From positions 1 to 22,379 of the forward strand of contig CAZAPU010000010.1 in the NCBI GenBank assembly GCA_964487215.1: a stretch of DNA of 22,379 nucleotides, read 5' to 3'. Origin of the DNA: CAG-611 sp964487215. Lineage in GTDB: Bacteria; Bacillota_I; Bacilli_A; RF39; UBA660. The notes below the pieces were generated by a model. It did no database searches. It was given only the letters and a program-made list of their open reading frames with translations, and had not been told where the DNA came from. The position numbers were made by a program, and so were the translations under genes. The stretch's first letter is position 1, and the number at the start of each line of letters is the position of its first letter. Below, piece after piece: positions 22,312-22,379 of the stretch.

Positions 22312-22379
22312 TTATTTTACTAAAGTAATACGAGAACCATAATAGTAACTAACTCCATTGTTTACCTCAGAAATAAATA
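22312..22379 (-). CDS. C-terminal end of an unidentified gene, cut by window edge
   Basis: The minus strand reads FISEVNNGVSYYYGSRITL, then VK and a TAA stop (22312-22314), 22 codons visible. The composition looks like real protein, and it ends 14 bp before the kinase ATG, as expected in an operon. Too short to identify. Confidence 0.5.
   Translation of the reverse strand, partial: FISEVNNGVSYYYGSRITLVK

Overview
The window looks like a chromosomal piece of an AT-rich, low-GC Gram-positive-type bacterium, probably an uncultured gut Bacilli or Mycoplasmatota-like lineage. This rests on the A/T-heavy codon use, strong AGGAGG-type ribosome binding sites, the secG-rnr-smpB-ssrA neighbourhood typical of Firmicutes, a Firmicute-style infC-rpmI-rplT operon with an attenuator leader, and a FemAB-type cell-wall enzyme. 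UGA is best read as stop: Trp is TGG in every intact gene and smpB ends in TGA. One gene (Ca2+/Na+ exchanger) has a problematic in-frame TGA. Taxonomy is inference; no search was possible.

Layout. (1) 1-1784, minus strand: a ribosomal/translation operon, infC-rpmI-rplT followed unusually by rpsB (cut by the window edge). It has a near-consensus promoter and a leader with an intrinsic terminator. infC appears to start at AUA. (2) 1800-7994, minus strand: a type IV pilin-like locus with three cassettes, each a large prepilin-like protein (Ig-like domains and a Cys-rich tail) followed by a small single-pass membrane companion. Two cassettes arose by an apparently perfect 2,098-bp tandem duplication whose junction is a 14-bp homology inside the pilin genes, so the middle pilin is a chimera. 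The first and middle pilins (A and B) lack an AUG/GUG/UUG start in frame with their prepilin signal and seem to use AUU, or a frameshift. (3) 8003-10692: a Cys-rich CFI-box-like protein, glyA (serine hydroxymethyltransferase), and a divergent formate/nitrite transporter. (4) 10709-15972, minus strand: ssrA (tmRNA), a large anchored surface protein, smpB, rnr and secG. These are the trans-translation and RNA quality-control set with a surface protein inserted between smpB and ssrA. (5) 15985-18270: a CaCA-family cation exchanger and enolase, minus strand. (6) 18278-19635: a FemAB-family peptidyltransferase, plus strand. (7) 19614-22379, minus strand: gapA, a TGS-domain nucleoside kinase, and the last codons of an unidentified gene.

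How the parts work together. Most of the window is housekeeping: translation, ribosome rescue, glycolysis, one-carbon metabolism, protein export and wall synthesis. The accessory interest lies in the pilin cassettes, where recent recombination is building mosaic surface proteins, in the non-canonical start codons, and in the 642-aa surface protein. No pilus motor, platform or prepilin peptidase gene is in the window, and no transposase, CRISPR array or phage gene was seen.
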